Positions 34,902 to 45,669 of a stretch of DNA of 64,000 bases are shown here, piece by piece; the first letter of the stretch is position 1; every line of letters starts with the position of its first letter. The stretch comes from Anthoceros angustus (lineage: Eukaryota; Streptophyta; Anthocerotopsida; Anthocerotales; Anthocerotaceae). The position numbers and the translations under genes are program-made. The DNA is taken from positions 2,152,409 to 2,216,408 of the forward strand of contig MU008163.1 of NCBI GenBank assembly GCA_010909165.1. Reading direction: 5' to 3'. The notes beneath the pieces were generated by a model. It did no database searches. It saw only the letters and a program-made list of their open reading frames with translations, and was not told where the DNA came from.

Positions 34902-35445
34902 CTAATATTGGTGGCACAGTAGATCGGACTCTTGGAACAGTTCAGTCAGGTGCTGCATTGTTGCCATGTGATTCGAGTCCTCTTCCAATTGTTGATCATC
35001 AGCAGCATCCACAGCTTGAGGAATATCATTAGTTAAAGTCTGTTCAATAGGCTGTACAACAACCGATTGAGGTAACATAGGAAAAAGCTTAGATTCAGCA
35101 GCCCCTAAAACCTCTTCATTATCCATCCCATATTTCCTACTCGTCTTGATGAGAGGGTGCTAGCTCCATTAGACAGTCCGCCTCCTTCATTACAACCAAA
35201 GAAATATCCTTTACTTCACCTGCTACTTCAACTTGTAAGAAATTAATTTCAAGTGGGGTTTGCTCCTCGGGAGATGGGGCCTGTTCCTCCACTTTCTTCC
35301 CCCTTTTCTCCATAGCCCTCTCCTCTTCCTTGTTTATCTTCTCCTATAGTCGCGCGATTTGTTCTTCTTGTTGCTCAAGGACTTGTTGTAGCTTGCTTCC
35401 CATCAACAGCCTGTCCCTCATACTCCTTCTCTTGCTCCTCGTCAT
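34902..35445 (-). pseudogene. Degenerate retrotransposon gag-like reading frame
   Basis: On the minus strand an ATG at 35445 opens MTRSKRRSMRDRLLMG and continues as a Gln/Glu/Lys-rich coiled-coil-like stretch (LQQVLEQQEEQIARL). It is broken by TAG at 35344-35346 and by a second stop near 35143. The frame resumes as a 74-codon ORF (34902-35126). Highly charged N-terminal coils with several stops fit a decayed gag. A primer-binding-site-like motif 770 bp upstream in the same orientation supports this. I see no zinc knuckle, protease, RT or integrase. Confidence 0.45.
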
Positions 35446-36218
35446 TATGATGAAAGTGACAATGACATTTTGAGCGAGTGAAACTCATTTTAGATCTTTC
35501 TCTGTATCACTAATTGGGTTTCTAAATTGATTAAACTCCTCATTTCACTCTTGATTCCAATGATCAATTAATGTTATTCATCAACTGATAAACTAATCTA
35601 CACCATTGAATACCCAGACATATAGCATTCTGTTTACTTTAGAGTATAAAACAACTGAGTTGTTTTCTAATGGATTCTATTCAATCAACAAAATAGACGG
35701 TCACAAAAGTTCACAATAAAGAATACATGATTCAATTGATAAGTCCAAGCTTAAGATTTTGCATTATGAATTACGAATCATGAATTGTGTATGCGAAATG
35801 GCTGTGAACACAACAATCAAACGAGCACAACAATCAAACGAGCACTTTCAAAAGAATGCTTTTTTCTGGTGAAAACTGTTTATATAACTCTATTCTATTC
35901 ATTGTTTCTTAACAGTACACCCAACAGTCAAGCTCCATGTGAAACTGATTATGTTTGTGGTCTTTAATAATTGTTTTTCATTTAATTACGATTCCATTGA
36001 ATCCTTCACATTCCAATCAAGTATAATTAACTTGTTCCGTTGAGCTCTCTTCACATTGATTTCTTTCAATTTTGTAACTCACTCTACAAATTGTTACTTA
36101 AATTGCTTAAATTAGAGTCTAATAGGTCTCTTTGGAGCAGGCCTCATAGACTTCAATTAATTAATCAAATGTCGCAAATCAATGACCTCTTGAGTCATGA
36201 CATCTGGGAGGTAGATTT

Positions 36219-36240
36219 GGCGCTATGATACCATAGTGAT
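36219..36240 (-). mobile_element. LTR end and primer-binding-site-like motif
   Basis: In minus sense the sequence reads TTACATCACTATGGTATCAT. TTACA is a typical LTR 3' terminus, and TGGTATCA matches the start of the initiator tRNA-Met complement used by many plant LTR elements, although the next bases (TAGCGCC) diverge. The LTR would extend to higher coordinates. No matching second LTR was found. Confidence 0.4.
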
Positions 36241-37434
36241 GTAACTTCTGAGGCATGTTCCGAATAGTTGCCCGATAGGGATCTCACAGCCTCTCCATAT
36301 GTTTGTGCCTATGGCATCTAGTAGTGGTATTTTTCTGGAAGTATGACGTTTCAAGCTTCATAGTTTTTTAGTTTTTAATTTAGATTTTCTTATTATGTTT
36401 TCTCGAACCGTCTCTTTGCGTACAATATCCACATAAAAAACAAGACACGCTTAGCGACAAGAAAGATCTTAATTTTTCTGTATTTGCTATTGTAGATATA
36501 CGTAGACCACCATTGCAACAGACAAACCCCAACCCGAACTCCAGAGGCATTACCTACTGTAGGATACAAGTTTGACACAAGTTTTTTTTAGCGAATTCAG
36601 CTTGGAAAATATGTTCACGATGAAAGAGGGCTCCGATGGAGCTGAAATTTTCTGAAGATGTTTTCATTTTGCCTATGTGTTGAGCTGGCCATGTTTGCTC
36701 GAGGAGCCGACCGCCCCACTCTCCCTAACCGAGGAAAGACGCTGGCCCCTTCCCTCTCATGTGCTTTGGAAAATGCTGGAGGACTTTTCAGTTGGCCAAA
36801 TCTTTTCCTCGGCAGATGTGTAGATAGAGGTGCCTGGGCTGGTAATTGTCAAGGGAGAGAACGGGCCCATCGGATTTTTTTGTATTTGGTTATAAAAAAA
36901 ATCATAGTTCTGTATATAATTATACACAGAAAACGAAGTTCGCACTGAAGCCCAGAAAGAATTTTCTGAAAACTTGGCCACATAGCATGGAGTTCTTGGA
37001 CTGCGAAGTTCCGAAGAACTCTATGCCACTTGTCCCGTGAGAACATAGTCTTGCGCGTAACGGGGTCAGGAAAGCCTTTGCAAAGCTCACATCCCCTCCA
37101 TGCCAGAATTTATCGGCTGTTTCCGTTTCATATCCGCCAGACATGTTTTTGCATTTTTTGATGAACTTAGACTGGAAATGTCACTAATTTCTTAGCAGCA
37201 CTTCGATGCTATGGGGAGGAGCAACCTGAGCTGGAGGGTCCACCTATGTTTATCAGTGCCCCATACGATAGAGTCTCACGGACATGGAAGTTTTGTCCTC
37301 CGTCTGTTAGTGTAAGTGTGCTGTTGAGGCTGAAGAATGACGAGACTTCCAAAGCACCGTGTTGCCCTCTCTATATCCCCGGACTCTTGCAGGCATTCAG
37401 GATAGACGTCAACCCCACAGTATTGCTCTGGCTC
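36241..37434. other. Intergenic or LTR-derived DNA, no supportable gene
   Basis: AT-rich with short ORFs only. The 36650-37040 ORFs on both strands show no domain. Part may be the LTR inferred at 36240. Confidence 0.4.
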
Positions 37435-37896
37435 TCACTCACATGACAAGAGAATGTTATCTGCCTCATCTAAATGGCCTGCACGCCCAAGAAGGTAAAT
37501 CATGCAATTGTGATGCTCAGTAGTAGGTTTGATGCCATGCTGCTCAGCCATGGAATCAGAGTGCTTGCGACCCTCATGCACAAGTCCCTCATGACTGCAT
37601 GCTGCTAAAAGGCAAGGAAAAGTAGCATAATCAGGCTGAATACCAGCGGCTAACATCTCCTCAAAACAAGCTAGTGCCTGGTGACCCTCATCACGTGTAC
37701 TACAACCAGCTATCAAGGCATTCCATGTCACCACATCCTTTATGGGCAAGCTATCAAAAACCTGGCGAGCTTCTTTCAGCTCGCCACATTTTGCATACAT
37801 GTCCACCAAGCAGGACGCGCACCCATCAGCGAGAATGGGGCCGTGCAAGCCCGCGAAGACATTATGCCATTGCAATCTGCACGAGTTGAGTCTCAT
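37435..37896 (-). pseudogene. PLS-class PPR gene fragment
   Basis: A 153-codon frame shows adjoining PPR repeats: LVDMYAKCGELKEARQVFD, VVTWNALIAGC, a P motif (AGIQPDYATFPCLLAAC) and the final S/L-type IYLLGRAGHLDEAD. It then stops where E motifs would follow. The upstream array and organellar targeting sequence are missing: codons before residue 25 do not match PPRs and 37897-38600 holds no further repeats in this orientation. It points away from the intact PPR gene at 38620. Confidence 0.7.
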
Positions 37897-38619
37897 CGCT
37901 TCAGAAACAGACCAAGTCTAGATCATCGCACCAGGCATGTCCACATTCAGAAGACTTTCGCTCTCACAGCGACACCAGAAATCCTAGCCTTCGCGAGCCT
38001 GTTTCAGCATTTCCCGTGACTGTACAGGGTGCAAGTGTATCGCCATCCATCCTCCAATGCCAGTGCTCCTTGCTGCAAGTCAGGAGCACTCACCCATTTT
38101 TCTTTCGTATCCGGCCACAATCTCTACCCAATTTCCTACATATTAATTGGGCACAACCCTGGCAAGCTGTGGTTTCTGCCGCCTCTGAAGCTACCTAGCA
38201 ACATTCCTACGTCAATATGCTGCAACAACTGACACAACGCTGAGGAGAGCAAGGTTGAGTGCCGCCTGCGTCATCATCGTATGCAGGCAGTTGTGAAACT
38301 GGGAAATTGGACAGCCGGTGCTGCCTGATGAAGTGTGAATTGTGGAGAAGAAGCCCCACAGGTTCCCTGTTGAAATCGGGGTGGAAGGATTCCACTACAA
38401 CGTTTTTCTTCTCATATGTGCAGGGGAACGGGCGGCGCCTGATGCTGTTGCTCTCATGTGGTGGGTTCAGAGCAAGGTGAAGCCATCGATTGGCACAGCA
38501 CTCATTCCGTGCTCTTCTTCTCCTTGTGAAGGTGTTTCTGGCTCCGGGCTTCTTTCTGACGAGTTGGAGAGCGTGGGCGAGAGAGACATCTAGATGAAGC
38601 ATTTCAGACTTGGGACCTC
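37897..38619. other. Presumed promoter/leader of the intact PPR gene
   Basis: Overlapping ORFs on both strands (for example 38207-38602 minus) show no domain. An ATG at 38594, 26 bases before the PPR start, is out of frame with it and could act as an upstream ORF. Confidence 0.4.
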
Positions 38620-41457
38620 ATGGCCCAGCGTGGCTCTCCTGTTTCGACCAGCTTGTTATACCGGCTGTTGCAGAGGTGCGCCAAGAAAAAGGACCTGGAT
38701 GGCGGCAGGCGAGTGCATGCCCTCATTGTCAGGAGTGGACTTCAGTCCAACTCCTTCTTGGGGAATCACCTGATCCGCTTCTATGTTTGCTGTGGACGTT
38801 TGGTGGAAGCAACAAGAGTTTTCACGCAGTTGCCAGGTTCAGCGAGGGATAGCTTCGTGTGGGCTGCTATCATCTCCGCACATGGCAACCAGGGCCGGCC
38901 TCAGCAGGCTATCCAGTTCTACCATCAAATGCATAGATTAAATGGAAGACCTGATGACTATGTGTTTGTGGCTGCACTCAAGGCATGTGCTGATGCCACA
39001 GCCTTGTCAACTGGCAGGCTAATTCATGCCCACGTAAGAGAACATGGGTGTGAATCACATGCTTTCGTTGGCAACACACTTATTGACATGTATGCCAAGT
39101 GTGGGAGGCTGCAGGATGCCCGCACAGTATTTGAAAGGTTGCCTACAAGAGATGCAGTGACATGGAATGCCATGATCGCAGGCTATGTCCAGCACGAATA
39201 TGGCCTGGAGGCATTCCACCTTTTCCGGCTTATGCAAGAGGAATGCGTGCGGCCTGACAAGATGACTCTTGCAAGCATCCTCAAGGCGTGTGCCAGTATG
39301 GCAGCAAAGGAGCAGGGCCAGCTGGTTCACGCTGAAATTATCAAACGCGGTTTGGAGCTGGATGTGTTTGTTGGAAGCAGCCTTGTTGACATGTATGCCA
39401 AATGTGGGAACCTGGAAGCAGCACGTCAAGTATTCGACGGCTTAGCCACCAGGGACCTGGTCACCTGGACGGCACTGATTGCAGGCTATGCACACCATGG
39501 GGATGGTCAAGATGCAATTGGACTATTCCACAGAATGCAGTCTGAGGGCATTGATCCCAACCAGCTGACTCTGACCAGCATTGTCAAAGCATGCTCCACC
39601 TCCACTGCTCTAGACCAGGGCAAGCTTCTTCATGCACATATTACCCAGAGCGGTTTTGATTCAAACGTCTACATTGGCAGCACTCTGATTGATATGTATG
39701 CAAAGTGCGGGCATGTGGAGGATGCTCGCAAGGTTTTTGACACTATGCCGCACAGAAACTTAGTGACATGGACTGCTATGATATCCGGATACTCCCACAA
39801 TGGACATGGTGAGGAGGCCTTTCAGCTTTTTGGGCAAATGGAACAAGAGGGTGTCGTACCAAACCAGCTCACTCTTGCAAGCATCCTGAAAGCATGTTCC
39901 AGCGTCGGGAGTCTTGACCGCGTGAAATTGCTGCATGCCCAGATCAGGAAGAGTGGTTTCGAGTCCGACCTTTTCATAAGCAGTGCGCTCATTGACATGT
40001 ATGCTAGGTGTGGGAGCCTTGACGATGCCCGTGCTGTGTTCGATAGCATAACATCAAAGAACATAGTTCTCTGGAGTGCCATGATTGCAGGCTATGCTCA
40101 TCACGATGGAGGCCTGGAGGCACTGGAGCTTTTTAGGCAAATGCAAAAGGAGGGCATTGAGACCGACAAGATTATGCTCCTTAGCGTTCTTAGAGCGTGT
40201 TCAGGAGTGGCAGCGTTGGACCTAGGCAAACTTATTCATGCTCACATCAGGGAAGTGGGTTTTGGGTCAGATGTGTATGTTGGGAGCACCCTGGTGGATT
40301 TTTATGTAAAATGTGGTAGTTTAGATGAAGCGCGGGCTGTCTTTGACAGGCTCTTGGCAAGAGATTTGGTGACATGGACTTCATTGATTGTTGGATATGC
40401 CAATGAGGGCAATGGTCAAGAGGCCCTGAGGCTCTATCAGGAGATGCAAAAAAAGGGACTGCAGCCGAACGAGGTGACCCTTGTCAGCCTCGTCAAGGCA
40501 TGTTCCACCATAGCAGCTCTCCATCAGGGTAGGCTGGTGCACGCCAGAATCATCCAGGATGGTTTTGAACCGGACGTCTTCGTGGGCAGCACCCTTATTG
40601 ATATGTATGCTAAATGTGGGAGCCTACAAGACGCTCAACAGGTGTTTGATCAAATGCTCGTAAAAGACCTTGTGTCCTGGAATGCAGTCATCACAGGGTG
40701 CGCCCAGCACGGGTTTGCCCAGGCAGCTCTTGAGCTGTTTCAGCAGATGCAGAAAGAAGGGGTGCAGCCGGACGTCGTCACCTTCATTGGGTTGCTATCC
40801 GCTTGCAGCCACTGTGGACTGCTGGAAGAGGGGTGCACCTTGTTCCAGTCTATGTCACAAGATTTTGGCATAACTCCAGAGATGGAGCATTACGTGTGCA
40901 TGGTGGACCTCCTTGGCAGATCCGGACGCCTTTCTGAGGCGATTGACTTTATACATGTCATGCCTCTACAGCCTGACATGGTCGTCTGGATGTCTTTGCT
41001 TGGTGCATGCCGAACTCATGGGGATGGAGCATTAGGACTGCAGTCTTTTGAAGCCATTTTGGAGATGGATCCGGGAAATGCTGCAGCCCATGTGCTTATG
41101 GGAGATGTGTATGCTGCAGCTGGAAGGTGGGAAGATAGAGCGGCCATCCGAAAGCAGATGCAGGGTCTTTGTGCTAAGAAGGAGCCTGGTCGCACCTGGA
41201 TAGAACTGGATAGCAAGGTGCACATATTCGGGGTAGAGGACAGGTCACATCCTGACAGAAGACAAGTTTATGACAAGCTGAAGACGCTTACCGAGAACAT
41301 CAGACATAACTTCACAGACTTGGTCCAAGAGCTTGATGACATGCCTGAAGATATGGATGCTCGTCTTTTGGAATCCGGTATAGAGAAGCTCGCCCTTGCT
41401 TTAGGCTTCCTCGAGCCACCTAGGGAGGAGAACGTTGGTCTTCAACTCGCTAGCTAG
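38620..41457 (+). CDS. PLS-class PPR protein with E domains and a vestigial DYW
   Basis: A 945-residue intronless ORF starts at ATG 38620. Seven P-L-S cycles repeat with a period of about 100 residues, each marked by a LIDMYAKCG-like S motif (GNTLIDMYAKCGRL, GSSLVDMYAKCGNL, GSTLIDMYAKCGHV and so on), giving about 22 PPR motifs. E1/E2 follow (MVVWMSLLGACRTHGDGALG, GRTWIELDSKVHIFGVEDRS). The last 70 residues align with the start of a DYW deaminase but read SGIEKLALALGF where HSEKLAIAFG is expected, then stop. The zinc-binding His and the CxxC are therefore missing. Such proteins bind organellar RNA one base per motif and guide C-to-U editing, here requiring a DYW partner in trans. There is no clear targeting peptide, so plastid or mitochondrial location is unresolved. 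PPR fragments nearby show local gene turnover. Confidence 0.92.
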   Translation: MAQRGSPVSTSLLYRLLQRCAKKKDLDGGRRVHALIVRSGLQSNSFLGNHLIRFYVCCGRLVEATRVFTQLPGSARDSFVWAAIISAHGNQGRPQQAIQFYHQMHRLNGRPDDYVFVAALKACADATALSTGRLIHAHVREHGCESHAFVGNTLIDMYAKCGRLQDARTVFERLPTRDAVTWNAMIAGYVQHEYGLEAFHLFRLMQEECVRPDKMTLASILKACASMAAKEQGQLVHAEIIKRGLELDVFVGSSLVDMYAKCGNLEAARQVFDGLATRDLVTWTALIAGYAHHGDGQDAIGLFHRMQSEGIDPNQLTLTSIVKACSTSTALDQGKLLHAHITQSGFDSNVYIGSTLIDMYAKCGHVEDARKVFDTMPHRNLVTWTAMISGYSHNGHGEEAFQLFGQMEQEGVVPNQLTLASILKACSSVGSLDRVKLLHAQIRKSGFESDLFISSALIDMYARCGSLDDARAVFDSITSKNIVLWSAMIAGYAHHDGGLEALELFRQMQKEGIETDKIMLLSVLRACSGVAALDLGKLIHAHIREVGFGSDVYVGSTLVDFYVKCGSLDEARAVFDRLLARDLVTWTSLIVGYANEGNGQEALRLYQEMQKKGLQPNEVTLVSLVKACSTIAALHQGRLVHARIIQDGFEPDVFVGSTLIDMYAKCGSLQDAQQVFDQMLVKDLVSWNAVITGCAQHGFAQAALELFQQMQKEGVQPDVVTFIGLLSACSHCGLLEEGCTLFQSMSQDFGITPEMEHYVCMVDLLGRSGRLSEAIDFIHVMPLQPDMVVWMSLLGACRTHGDGALGLQSFEAILEMDPGNAAAHVLMGDVYAAAGRWEDRAAIRKQMQGLCAKKEPGRTWIELDSKVHIFGVEDRSHPDRRQVYDKLKTLTENIRHNFTDLVQELDDMPEDMDARLLESGIEKLALALGFLEPPREENVGLQLAS

Positions 41458-42383
41458 CTTTCACGAAACAGAGCAGCGGAGGCAGCATTTAATGACGTCC
41501 GACTCCTCGGAATTCGTCACTGCTAAGCCTTTGGGCTTGTGCAGTGATTCGGTAGATGCTTTGTCTGCGGCCACGGCACGGTTCATACTAAACATGCTAG
41601 ACATTGGCTAGGTGGTAAAAAATGGTACATGTCCGTTGCACCCATCTCCTCCTCCCATAGCCACAAACACCTGCGCAGAGGAACTGAGGGAATCAGAGCA
41701 ACGCACTAGGTTGACATCTCTCACCAAGGGTTTCACTAACACAGGTAAGGGTCCTCTCCAAGATATACATTCGCGCGGCTCAACCAATCTGACTGACTGA
41801 GAGACCTATTCAAAAGAAGCCAACACAGCGCGAAACTCCGTCATTGGTACCCAACCTAGCGGAATCTTATGAATGGTGCAAATTTTCCAAGTGTTGATTG
41901 AAGCATAACACAGTCTCCCAAAATGGACAGTGCCCAAGTCCAAAGGATGATGTTCGTGGCGACAACAGCAACCGTGATCTCATTTTATTAGACAAGTAAA
42001 AAAACGACAACAAGATTAGTATGGGCATAGATTAAACCTCTATGAACGCTGCAAAAGTTATTTATGCCGGTCAAAGTAAAGTACTACACAATGACTTAAC
42101 AATTACATTGGACAAACTAATGCGACAAAAACTATTTCTATTTTATTCCTAGATAAGTATTTTACTAGACAAGTAAATATGATAACAACCGAAAGAGATT
42201 GATTTTTGGGAAACAAAGTGCTCATGTTTGAACATTTTATGGGGAAGAATGACGCTTTTCGGCCTATGTCTGGTAAGCGTGCGGCTAATGAGTGCTGGAT
42301 TTTTGGCCAATGTATGAATAGCGTGCGGTTAATGAGTGCTGTATTTGCAGCATGTCCTTTATGACCTCTGGAGGAGTTATCCA
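41458..42383. other. Intergenic DNA
   Basis: Includes the PPR gene's 3' flank. The words TTAGACAAGTAAA and CTAGACAAGTAAATATGA recur at 41990 and 42168. The minus ORF 42103-42432 shows no domain. Confidence 0.4.
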
Positions 42384-42680
42384 GACCTTGCAGTAGTGGG
42401 ATGTCCTTTATATCCTTTGAAGGAGCTCTCAATCTAGAATGGAGGTAAACCTACTCTTCATGCTAAGCTTCAAGTTGGAGACTAATCACTAATCTTGGCA
42501 ACCTATTAAACAATTATGAGTTAGCTAGACCTTGCAGTAGTGGGATGTCCTTTATATCCTTTGGAGGAGTTAGCTAGACCGCTCTCAATCTAAAATGGAG
42601 GTAAACCTACTCTTCATGCTAAGCTTCAAGTTGGAGACTAATCACTAATTTTGGCAACCTATTAAACAATTATAATATCA
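42384..42680. repeat. Direct duplication, offset 154 bp
   Basis: GACCTTGCAGTAGTGGGATG occurs at 42384 and 42538. Both copies continue through ATGGAGGTAAACCTACTCTT and CTTGGAGACTAATCACTAAT-type sequence to CAATTAT with few differences, so the duplication is fairly recent. The second copy carries an extra GGAGTTAGCTAGACC-type insertion. Confidence 0.85.
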
Positions 42681-42719
42681 TGGTCCTAAATCGTTAATGG
42701 TCCCATGGATTGATGATAT

Positions 42720-43190
42720 TCGTCTGTGATTTCACTTGAAACTGCGTCCCTAATCCGGTCTTGCACTTGAAACTGCGTCCCTAATCCGGTCTTGAAACTG
42801 CGTCCCTAATCCGGTCCCATGGATTGATGATATTCGTCTGTGATTTCACTTGAAACTGCGTCCCTAATCCGTCAAGAATCTCAGGCTCATGTCATGGCGC
42901 TTGCAACTTCATCCTAATCGGTCAAGCATGGCGTTTGCAACTTCATCCTAACCGGTCATGCACGGCATTTGCAACTTCATCCTAATCGGTCAAGCATCTT
43001 TCAGCCTCAAGTTGTGGTGCTTCCAACTTCGTCCCAATCTGTCAAGCATCATTCTGGCTCATGTCGTGGCGCTTGCAACTTCATCCTTGTTGTGGCACTT
43101 GCAACCTCATCCTAATCGGTCAAACATCTTTCAGACTCATGTCGTGGCGCTTGCAACTTCATCCTGGCTGTCATTGCCCTAAACTCACCT
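42720..43190. repeat. Minisatellite field (two related unit types)
   Basis: 42730-42880 carries repeats of ACTTGAAACTGCGTCCCTAA TCCGGTC. 42890-43180 carries repeats of GCAACTTCATCCTAATCGGT CAAGCAT with longer variants including CATCTTTCAGACTCATGTCG. TTGCAACTTCATCC occurs at least five times. Plus-strand ORFs at 42958-43276 are translations of the array. Confidence 0.85.
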
Positions 43191-43812
43191 TCAATGTTGA
43201 GGAACGTACTCACATCCTCCAACTTGTGACATATTTGCTATATATAAAAACTAGGGCTCCTTCTTTCCAAAAATAAAAGTTATGTTGGTAACCACAGCTA
43301 TGATATAAAAAAAAATTCTGCTTACATCTACACAAGAAGTTAGTAGCCTATGAATACATACACCATTGATGCATTTGGAAAACTTGGCCCTTGCCCATGA
43401 AACTACATGGAACCTGGCTGCTTGCAGATCACCAAGCTTTGGTGCCATCGCCAGCATGTCGTGACGACTCTACACCCCTTGCTCATTTTTTGTACCACTT
43501 TTCACCATACACCCTAAAAAAGCCTTAATCAGGATATGATCTGTTGTAAATAGTTCATTCGGAACAATCATGCTTAAATGGTTGAGGAGCTCTTTATCAG
43601 CAACATCAATTCACAACCATGCTTGAATGGTTGAGGAACCCTTTATCAACAACATCAATTCACGGTAGATTTATGTTGCCTTCTTTTCATTTACATATAT
43701 ACCCAGCTGTTTAGCCCTCCCAATGACCATAATGAAAATGAACCCAAAGCCCATCTTCAACCACTATAACATAAATGAACCTAATAAAGTTTACGTATCC
43801 AATGGCTCATCT
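43191..43812. other. Spacer with a 50-bp direct repeat
   Basis: ATGCTTAAATGGTTGAGGAG (43569) and ATGCTTGAATGGTTGAGGAA (43619) begin two 50-bp units ending CAACATCAATTCAC. Nothing else is recognised. Confidence 0.6.
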
Positions 43813-44606
43813 TCAGGTGGATGTGTCTAACGGGGTAGGTAGGCACTCTTCCGCTTTATGTGAAGTGTAGACAAGCCGGGTAACTTTTCCGCATTCTGTT
43901 AAGATGGACACTTTTTGTCCGCGTTCTTCAATCTGCTTGTGAAGTGAAGCTGGTTTACCCCTTGCACATGCCCGCAGAAGGGACTCAAACGTCACGGGAT
44001 CAGTTACAGAAATACCTCTTTCTTGCATCCGAATGTAAAGACGTGGGGACTTCCTGGCCCATGCCTTACTGAAACGACCCTACCGAGAGCATCTTCCAAG
44101 CTGCCACACTCTGCGTACACGGTCACCAAGCTGTTGGCTGCACACATCAGCATGATGTCCTCATTGTCTGGTCTGAGGCTTGAAGATGCTTCCCATTCTC
44201 CAAAGCTGGGGCGCAACGTGCCTGTAGGAGTCAGCAAACATGTGCAGGCATCGGGGGCAACGATGCCTTCCCCTTCCATAGAGCGTCCTTGCCCATACCC
44301 TGCAGCCGGTATCCTGCAATTACGGCAGTCCTCCTGGCTACATGTGATTCTGCCTAGACCGACAAAAACTCTTATCGCATCCTCCACGCTGCCACACTTT
44401 GCAAACATGTTTACCAAACAATTGGCTACAGACACATCAGCGTGCCCTTCCTCTGATTTGCGCATGAGGCTCCCTCGAAAGCTGGCTTGCCCACACTTAC
44501 TTACAGATGCCTGCAGGGGGGACATGAATGCCACAAAGGTGGGCACAGCCACGCTGCGCCTTGGTCGTGATGTGGAGATGATGACGGTCTTCCTGGCCTG
44601 TGCCAT
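43813..44606 (-). pseudogene. Decayed PPR gene
   Basis: PPR blocks survive in pieces: ANCLVNMFAKCGSVEDAIRV and ANSLVTVYAECGSLEDALG (S motifs), then in another frame MQERGISVTDPVTFESLLRA CARG. The intervening parts (for example RITCSQEDCRNCRIPAAGYG) have lost the VTWNAMIAGY consensus through frameshifts. No start, targeting peptide or E domain is intact. Confidence 0.65.
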
Positions 44607-44682
44607 GATGGGAATGTCCTGTGATCATGGGCCACTCGTGACCCGTCAAATGGAGTCACTCACCATGCAACTCCTCCCTGAT

Positions 44683-45560
44683 TTAAGGGCATCGTGGCTC
44701 TGCTTCTCTTTCTCTCTTCGGCCTTTTCCCTGCAGGACACGTGATCTCTTTCCTGTCAACCTCTCCATCGCCCTCTGCCCTAAGGTCAACAGCTGGGCTC
44801 CTACTTGCCCTGCTCACCGAACCGTCACCTTCAGCCAAACCATCACCACCTCTGCCCTGTTCAATGGGATCACTCTTACCTTGCAGGTCCTCCCTGATAG
44901 GAGGGTTCTGTGCCTCTGCTTCTCTTGCTCTCTTCAACCTTTTCAGGTCAGCATACGAGAGCACGGGTAAAAAATCCAGAGCATCCACCGGCCCATTTGC
45001 AGGTGGGAAGAACCTCAGGTAGCTAGACAGACGTTCATCACATGAATCAGACGGATCTGGCAAACTGTCAAGCGGGATCACCCCACTTGACAGCCCATCA
45101 ACAGCCTCGGCTGCACCTGGAGTTTCAGGAGCCAGACTAAGAGAGAGGTCGAGAGCTGATCCATCCGCCTTCGCCTGCCCATGATCAAACTGTAGACCTC
45201 GCCTCACGGGCCTGTGTTCCACTGCACTCTCCGACTTCTCTCCCCATCCGTCTCCCGGCAAGCCTACCTGGGCGGGAGTACTGGTTGCTCGCCCATATCC
45301 TCCACCTTCACCGTCATCTTCCCGCCCATCCAGGAGCGGCGTGAGTACTTCCAGCTCCCCCCTTGCCTCCTCGTATGGCTCCACCCGAGGAGTGGCTGGA
45401 CCGAGGGACTGTACAGACCACGGCAGGTCAGCATCAGCCCAATCTGGTGGCAGCGTCTTGAGAAAATGAGCAACATCGTTCGGCACCCGCGGATACGGCC
45501 CCGCATCCGCCTCCAAGCCTTCGATAAAATAATGCTGCAAATTTCTTTTCATCTCCACTC
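44683..45560 (-). CDS. Unrecognised acidic protein with an LxLxL motif
   Basis: An open frame of 328 codons spans 44683-45669, but 45669 is TTG. The first ATG gives MKRNLQHYFIEGLEADAGPY from about 45553, leaving about 290 codons. The protein is rich in Asp/Glu, Gly and Pro. It has DVAHFLKTLPPDWADADLPW, DLSLSLAPET (an EAR-like LxLxL repression motif), SSYLRFFPPANGPVDALDFL and a basic tail (KRPKREREAE). I do not recognise the family. Codons upstream of the ATG (DGRSVHAEVRDHGRVE) look PPR-like, and a GGAAG|GTGAGG donor near 45620 suggests an upstream exon ending VAVEVLAQLTEG, but the phase did not fit. A nuclear regulator is one possibility. It sits next to the PPR remnant with only 76 bp between the frames. 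Confidence 0.4.
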
Positions 45561-45669
45561 TTCCGTGATCCCTCACCTCCGCATGCACGCTACGGCCATC
45601 TACAATTCCCTTTGCCCTCACCTTCCGTGAGCTGGGCCAGCACCTCAACCGCAACCTGGACGTCGGCAA

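Noticed and set aside
44023-44970. 315-codon plus-strand ORF
   Set aside because: It is the antisense of the decayed PPR gene and the acidic ORF; no domain of its own.
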